Source: a virus
Strand: one strand, 5' to 3'
Length of the DNA: 26,991 bases
IMG/VR virus record: IMGVR_UViG_3300031857_001131
Coordinates: 1 to 26,991 of that record
The translations under genes and the position numbers were made by a program. Within the stretch, counting starts at the first letter, position 1; every line of letters starts with the position of its first letter. This document shows, one piece after another, positions 23,454 through 26,991 of this stretch. The notes beneath the pieces are model-generated. The model saw nothing but the letters and a program-made list of their open reading frames with translations. It was not told the origin of the DNA and did not search any database.

Positions 23454-24293
23454 TCATGCGGATGCGAATTCCAACAAACCCAACTTGTCAAGTTGGAACC
23501 GCACCCATTCTAACGGCTTGTCTACCGGGTCGGGAACCGTAGACGGTTCATTCTCCGCACGTTGAATAACAATGTGAGGCTGGACGTAGTCCAACGTCTC
23601 AGCGATGTGAGGCTGGGTGTGACCAGCCGCACCGTGACCCGTCGTCTTGTCGTAACGGGCTTCGAACATGATGCGACGCAACATGGACGGATGCCCCAAC
23701 GCAAACGCAATAGAGTCCACATTCAACGGGGTGCCAGCCCGATGGACACACACCACAGTGTCGTGATGCTTACCATTAATGGTAACGGGGCTAGCAATCC
23801 ACACTTCGACAGACTTGCCAACCATGCCCAACACATGGACCAGCGCCGCAACCGCACCAGCACGCTTGGTCATCCAATCGGCTGAATACTTCGCTGAGGC
23901 CCCATTGTCCACCAGAATCCTGGTCACCTGACCACTAGTGGTGTCAGGCGTCGGCATGTATTGGACCATACATTCAGGTTCACCCTCCATGTACCGGCCC
24001 ATGTCAGGGTACGCACCAGCGGTGTCGTACACCATCTCCTGGACCATGTCGTGTGCCACCGTCTGAAGTTCACTCTCCAGTGAACCAACGACAGCGTCCA
24101 CCGTCCGACGACCAGCGTCCCAACCATTAGCAAGCATGCTAATGGCGGACGCCAAGTCGGACGAACCGTGCCACTCGTAGTCCCAACTCCCGTCATACGC
24201 AGGCTGGTGGGTGCCACCGTAGGTGGCGATAACGTCGGCCATGTCAGTGAACACGACCTGCTTGCCAGTACCACGGATGCTATTGACAATCAT
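23454..24293 (-). CDS. Partner of the CobS-like ATPase (DUF7192-like)
   Basis: This 279-aa protein starts 17 bases after the AAA+ gene's stop and is probably its partner. It begins MIVNSIRGTGKQVVFTDM, has a helical part (residues ~45-100), and a later domain with GKSVEVWIASPVTIN, TVVCVHRAGTPLNV and HPSMLRRIMFEARY. This looks like the protein class (I recall DUF7192) that accompanies CobS/MoxR-like ATPases in phages, often compared with CobT. The MIDAS motif of true VWA domains (DxSxS) is not seen. Start: ATG 24293 is preferred, with GTG 24302 as alternative. In the family, the ATPase drives conformational change in a partner or substrate. No substrate can be named here. Confidence 0.6.
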   Translation of the reverse strand: MIVNSIRGTGKQVVFTDMADVIATYGGTHQPAYDGSWDYEWHGSSDLASAISMLANGWDAGRRTVDAVVGSLESELQTVAHDMVQEMVYDTAGAYPDMGRYMEGEPECMVQYMPTPDTTSGQVTRILVDNGASAKYSADWMTKRAGAVAALVHVLGMVGKSVEVWIASPVTINGKHHDTVVCVHRAGTPLNVDSIAFALGHPSMLRRIMFEARYDKTTGHGAAGHTQPHIAETLDYVQPHIVIQRAENEPSTVPDPVDKPLEWVRFQLDKLGLLEFASA

Positions 24294-24309
24294 GATTGTC
24301 ACCTACCTT

Positions 24310-25662
24310 TCAACTTGCCAAGGCCGGAACGTTGTTCCGAACCTGGTCCCATGTCTTGGAATCCATACCCTTACGGATACGCACATCGGCCACATACTGG
24401 AAACCGAAACCCTGCTTAAGCAGTTTCGCCCCACCAATAGCGGCTCGTGGTGTCACAGCGATGCGAGCCGAAGTCGCACCGCCCATCGACAGCACATTAC
24501 GACGACACGCCCGGACAATCTCCAGCCACTGGCTGGCAGTACGATGGTCACCATCCAACGCTGACACAGTCAGGTCGTACTCCATATCCTCGTCGTACTG
24601 GAATTCCAGTACGCTGAGACGGTCCTTGGTGCTGAAGTCACTAGCGGACCGACCATTGTACGCACTGGTCGCCCCATCCAATGGCGTGTTACCAGAGAAC
24701 ACCAGCACCGTATCGGGATGAACACCATACGTCCCAGCCGGGGTACTAACCATACGGTTAGCGGAGATGGTGTTGATTGCCACGGCAATAGCCGGGGGAC
24801 AAGCGTCGAACTCATCGAACAGCACGACACCACCCTCACGCAGTGCGGACACCAGCGGTGTCTCACGCACCTCGCCAGTGGCGTCACGGAACCCGACCAG
24901 TTTCGCCTCAGTCGTCTGAGATGAGAACGTGACCAGTTCGAACCTACGGTTCAACACCTTGGTGGCAATAGTGGCCACCGTCGTTGTCTTGCCAGCACCA
25001 GCGCCACCCCACAGGTACAACTCATCACCTGCGGCGATGTGCTTCAGCACATCGTGGAACTGCTTGTGAACACGCTCCGTGATAGCCACCGTAGGTGAAC
25101 CATTCACCGTGATGTTGTTCACCACAGGCCGAGACACAAGGTCATTGACCTTGGCCGTAACCAGGTCACCAATCTTGTCCACGCTAATGGGGTCGAACGA
25201 TGCTAAAGCATCGCTCACCACCCTAGTGGCGGTCTGCTCAGCGACCGCCATGATGACAGCATCCAACGAAGTTGCCGACGTTGGAATCGCCGGGGCAACT
25301 GGCGCCACCACACTGGCAGGTGTGGGGTCGGCGTGGACAGCCGGGGTCGTGGCACTAGGTGCCACGTTGCCGTGGCGTCGGGTGACTAGAACGAAGTTCG
25401 TGTTCGGTTCACAATGTGAAACCGAACCAGCATACTTGGCGACATTAATAATGTCGTTCAGCATCTCGTGATTCTTGCGTTCAGCCGCACCGCTCAGGCC
25501 CAGATGGGCACAGCACCGACGAATGTCGGTCCGACCAAGCCCACCAAGAGCAAACACCTTGGCGTTATCCTTGTCACCGTCAGGTGACCGTAGCACCGTC
25601 ACCGATTCAACGGTTGGGTACCATCTCACTTCGTGAATCCATCCTGCTTTGCTAGCACCCAT
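24310..25662 (-). CDS. CobS/MoxR-like AAA+ ATPase
   Basis: This 450-aa protein has an N-terminal extension (residues 1-100, a small helical domain with GLGRTDIRRCCAHLGLSG) and an Ala/Thr/Pro linker (to ~135), then a AAA+ domain. Walker A is GGAGAGKTTT at 219-228, Walker B is VVLFDEFDACPP with Asp283-Glu284, and a later NTP segment (VFSGNTPLDG) gives Asn325 as sensor. Arg348 in KDRLSV may be the arginine finger. The layout is that of MoxR/CobS ATPases, which form rings and remodel a partner. The next gene downstream is a probable CobT-like partner. AAGGAGG is eight bases before the ATG at 25662; longer frames run into the tRNA-like element and were rejected. Similar pairs are common in phages without a known target. 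Confidence 0.82.
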   Translation of the reverse strand: MGASKAGWIHEVRWYPTVESVTVLRSPDGDKDNAKVFALGGLGRTDIRRCCAHLGLSGAAERKNHEMLNDIINVAKYAGSVSHCEPNTNFVLVTRRHGNVAPSATTPAVHADPTPASVVAPVAPAIPTSATSLDAVIMAVAEQTATRVVSDALASFDPISVDKIGDLVTAKVNDLVSRPVVNNITVNGSPTVAITERVHKQFHDVLKHIAAGDELYLWGGAGAGKTTTVATIATKVLNRRFELVTFSSQTTEAKLVGFRDATGEVRETPLVSALREGGVVLFDEFDACPPAIAVAINTISANRMVSTPAGTYGVHPDTVLVFSGNTPLDGATSAYNGRSASDFSTKDRLSVLEFQYDEDMEYDLTVSALDGDHRTASQWLEIVRACRRNVLSMGGATSARIAVTPRAAIGGAKLLKQGFGFQYVADVRIRKGMDSKTWDQVRNNVPALAS

Positions 25663-25707
25663 TAGGGTGACCTCCTTGTGTGTTGGGATAACCGACGTAG
25701 TCGGTCG

Positions 25708-25774
25708 TGGACTGCCAGGAATCGAACCTGGCGACCCGAATCGTAGACCCGGGTCGGACACCATGTCAAGCCCT
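25708..25774 (-). tRNA. tRNA-like element, degenerate
   Basis: On the minus strand there is a perfect T-arm (CCAGG TTCGATT CCTGG) followed by CAGTCCA. Upstream lies a 9-bp extended hairpin (CGACCCGGG-TCTACGA-TTCGGGTCG, two G-T pairs) in the anticodon-arm place and a short D-like hairpin (GACA-TGG-TGTC). The 5' acceptor side pairs only partly (GGGCT with AGTCC). It overlaps promoter hexamers. It could be a tRNA remnant, an attachment-site-like fragment or a structured leader. I cannot read a normal anticodon; the loop has C, not U, at the position before the triplet. Confidence 0.3.
25740..25769 (-). promoter_or_regulatory. Candidate promoter (TTGACA / TACGAT) for the AAA+ gene
   Basis: TTGACA (25769-25764) and TACGAT (25745-25740) have an 18-base spacer on the minus strand, the same spacing as at 23363-23392. 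It would start a transcript with a ~70-base leader holding the T-arm hairpin, a 6-bp hairpin (25691-25705) and AAGGAGG before the AAA+ ATG. It sits within the tRNA-like element, so one of the two readings may be wrong. Confidence 0.42.
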
Positions 25775-25779
25775 AATTG

Positions 25780-25796
25780 TGACCCCTAGGGGGTCA
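25780..25796 (-). terminator. Hairpin at the end of the 26156 gene
   Basis: TGACCCC pairs with GGGGTCA over a three-base loop; it includes the stop codon of the 25794-26156 gene. No T-run follows on the minus strand, so strength as a terminator is doubtful. Confidence 0.35.
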
Positions 25797-26156
25797 GTGG
25801 GGGAACCGACGCACACCGTCAGTGTGCTCGTACCGGGCGACGCCACCGTTCCTACGGAACTGCCAGCCGGTCCCGAACAGAATCTTGTTCATGCCCTGCT
25901 GGTCCGATGACGAACCATGCCCCGTGGACAGGGGAGCGAACTGGAACACTTCGTGTTCATTAGCACCCTGACCAGTGGTGTAATTCGCCACCAGTTTGTA
26001 GAACTCACCCATAAGGGTGCCGTAATGCCACACCTGACGGAACTGGATTCCATCGGAATCCACCTCGTCCTTGAGCGTCCACATCCCCATGCGGATGTGC
26101 CTGCCTACCGGCCTAAAGGCCAGCCCTGTGTTGGGATTCATGTCTGCCAGTTTCAC
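25794..26156 (-). CDS. Unknown 120-aa protein
   Basis: GTG at 26156 follows AAGGAGG by four bases; the longer frame upstream would run into the tRNA-like element. The product has 120 residues: a Met/Arg-rich start (RHIRMGMWTLKDEVDSDG), an aromatic strand region (FRQVWHYGTLMGEFYKLVAN), a Gly/Ser-rich loop (APLSTGHGSSSDQQG) and a strand-rich end (ILFGTGWQFRRNGGVARY). I do not recognise a family. It is the first protein-coding gene of the leftward block in the window. Its DNA is crowded with perfect three-base-loop hairpins. Function unknown. Confidence 0.6.
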   Translation of the reverse strand: MKLADMNPNTGLAFRPVGRHIRMGMWTLKDEVDSDGIQFRQVWHYGTLMGEFYKLVANYTTGQGANEHEVFQFAPLSTGHGSSSDQQGMNKILFGTGWQFRRNGGVARYEHTDGVRRFPH

Positions 26157-26195
26157 TGGTCCTCCTTGTGTATAATTATTCACTGTTGTGAATAG

Positions 26196-26270
26196 TGGCA
26201 AGAACGGGAATCGAACCCGTCGCACCGTCCACCGAAGGTGGCTGGGTGCCGTACTACCTATACGCTTGCC
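26196..26270 (-). tRNA. Putative tRNA, unusual anticodon arm (tRNA-Glu TTC?)
   Basis: A 75-base element on the minus strand starts GGCAAGC and ends TCTTGCCA, so the acceptor pairs in 6 of 7 positions. The T-arm is perfect (ACGGG TTCGATT CCCGT). A D-like hairpin (GTAT-AGGTA-GTAC) follows the acceptor. The middle forms one long hairpin (GCACC ... CCACC-TTC-GGTGG ... GGTGC) instead of a normal 5-bp anticodon stem. Read with a 7-base loop, the triplet would be TTC (Glu), but the base before it is C instead of the near-universal U. It may be a real but divergent tRNA, or a tRNA-like RNA. Confidence 0.45.
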
Positions 26271-26295
26271 TGACGGCTTAAGCCGTTCGTGGACA

Positions 26296-26313
26296 CACTA
26301 GGCTCACTAGGCT
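26296..26313. repeat. Tandem 9-base repeat, CACTAGGCT twice
   Basis: CACTAGGCT occurs at 26296-26304 and again at 26305-26313 without a gap, in the untranslated stretch upstream of the putative tRNA. It could be an iteron-like site or just chance slippage; only two copies are present. Confidence 0.6.
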
Positions 26314-26879
26314 AATCTTCCACTTCGTCGTAGACGACACTTCCCTTGGCGGTCCCACCAGGCAACCGTAGGTTGGCAATAGTCGGGTACTCCGACCACC
26401 TACGGTGATAACCAGGCTGGGTCATACCCCCTAGGGCGTCTGTCCATGCTCCGTGGCTTCTCAGACTTGCTACGAACTTCGTTCGGGTTCCCCCCGTCAA
26501 CCGACTTCGTCGGTATCACTGCGAGGTCCAGCGAACTACGTTCGTGGCGCTACTGACATGGCTATCGAACCTCACGCCGATTTAGACGTTCTTGGCCGTG
26601 ACCATGAGGGTATCGGCGTTGTCGCTCCAGACGGCTCACGCTCTCTCACCGATACTCCCGGACGGCTTCACCCTGCTGGGCCGCTCTCGTCCTGCCACCG
26701 AATCGGGTCGCACTTCCCGGTCGGTCTGCCCCACACCCTAGAACACCGTCGGACCGAAATCAAACATCCCCGACTCCGCACCTTTCCGCGCTGTTCTCCG
26801 CCCCGGAAACACGCCGTCGGCCTGCGCACACCCATACACACGGCGCACACACACGCTCGCACCGCGCATGTTCGCCTGC

Positions 26880-26908
26880 CCGATAGCCGCCCCAATCGTG
26901 CTTGTCAA
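26880..26908 (-). promoter_or_regulatory. Candidate promoter (TTGACA / TATCGG)
   Basis: On the minus strand TTGACA (26908-26903) and TATCGG (26885-26880) have a 17-base spacer. It would read leftward into the gene-poor region and on toward the tRNA-like elements and the AAA+ gene. The -10 is weak. Confidence 0.35.
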
Positions 26909-26991
26909 GTCATACGGTTAGACCACACTAGTTGGATGTGGATACCAGGTACAACACCGACCCGTAACACGCGACACGCACCCCTGGGGGT

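Larger units (their letters stand above)
26271..26991. other. Long region without a convincing gene
   Basis: About 720 bases carry no gene I trust. It holds a 14-base palindrome at 26273-26286 (ACGGCTTAAGCCGT), the tandem 9-mer at 26296-26313, three perfect hairpins at 26473-26544, and a promoter candidate near 26880. A possible tiny minus-strand frame ends at 26312 (37 aa from ATG 26425, or 62 aa from TTG 26500), with a poor ribosome site. A plus-strand frame from ATG 26558 stays open to the right edge, but it is very rich in His, Pro and Arg and does not look like a phage protein. The stretch from ~26650 is GC-rich. It may hold an RNA gene, a replication or packaging site, or the edge of another module. 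Confidence 0.5.

Noticed and set aside
25708-25774. Reading the tRNA-like element as an attP core for integration into a host tRNA
   Set aside because: No integrase or excisionase is visible in the window, so the idea has no support beyond the T-arm.
26312-26500. Minus-strand 62-aa frame with TTG start, or 37 aa from ATG 26425
   Set aside because: The TTG has no ribosome site, and the purine run before the ATG is only one or two bases away. The C-terminal part looks protein-like, so it was noted but not called.
26668-26895. 75-aa minus-strand frame, Arg/Cys-rich
   Set aside because: No ribosome site, composition typical of GC-rich non-coding DNA, and no protein-like hydrophobic pattern.
26558-26991. 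Plus-strand open frame running off the right edge (begins MAIEPHADLDVLGRDHEG)
   Set aside because: The composition becomes extremely His-, Pro- and Arg-rich, there is no ribosome site, and neighbouring genes run the other way. It is kept only as a point to check with sequence beyond the edge.
1-26991. CRISPR arrays or long direct repeats
   Set aside because: No regularly spaced repeats were seen; only the two-copy 9-base tandem at 26296-26313 was found.

Overview
The window is part of a tailed-phage genome, most likely a podovirus-like (short-tailed) phage of an actinobacterial host. The short tail is inferred from gene content: portal, scaffold, coat, a T7 gp11-like connector, a gp12/gp10-like nozzle protein and a run of large virion proteins that looks like an ejection module, with no tail tube, sheath or tape measure. 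The actinobacterial host is a weaker inference from frequent GTG starts, strong AGGAGG ribosome sites, TTGACA promoters and the style of the two lytic enzymes. No integrase, DNA polymerase or terminase gene is visible here; they may lie outside the window.

Layout: bases 1-14333 form a rightward virion block: portal C-terminus, scaffold, major capsid protein, a tandem terminator, three small basic or Cys-containing proteins, connector, nozzle, a small beta-rich tail protein, four internal-virion/ejection candidates (the last is 1692 aa), and an M15-type endolysin. From 14242 to about 26156 everything reads leftward. Reading in transcription order, from high to low coordinates: an unknown 120-aa protein, a CobS/MoxR-like AAA+ ATPase and a likely partner, a DUF3846-like protein, small acidic proteins, a secreted lytic transglycosylase, a two-HTH DNA-binding protein, a Cas4/RecB-type nuclease, a possible ssDNA-binding-type protein, a DnaB-like helicase, an archaeo-eukaryotic-type primase, a RusA resolvase, a second PD-(D/E)XK-like protein, a sigma-region-4/Nmad1 fusion and several tiny proteins including a holin-like membrane protein. 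Many of these genes overlap by 1-26 bases, so they are probably translationally coupled. Four TTGACA-type promoter candidates on the minus strand could divide the block into transcription units.

The right end (26271-26991) has no convincing gene. Together with the tRNA-like elements at 25.7 and 26.2 kb it is the least explained part of the window, and it carries a dense cluster of perfect hairpins with three-base loops.

The most striking global feature is that I found no GATC and no AGCT anywhere in the 26,991 bases, where about 105 of each are expected by chance. This suggests strong past selection by restriction systems. All homology statements come from motifs read by eye; no database search was run.
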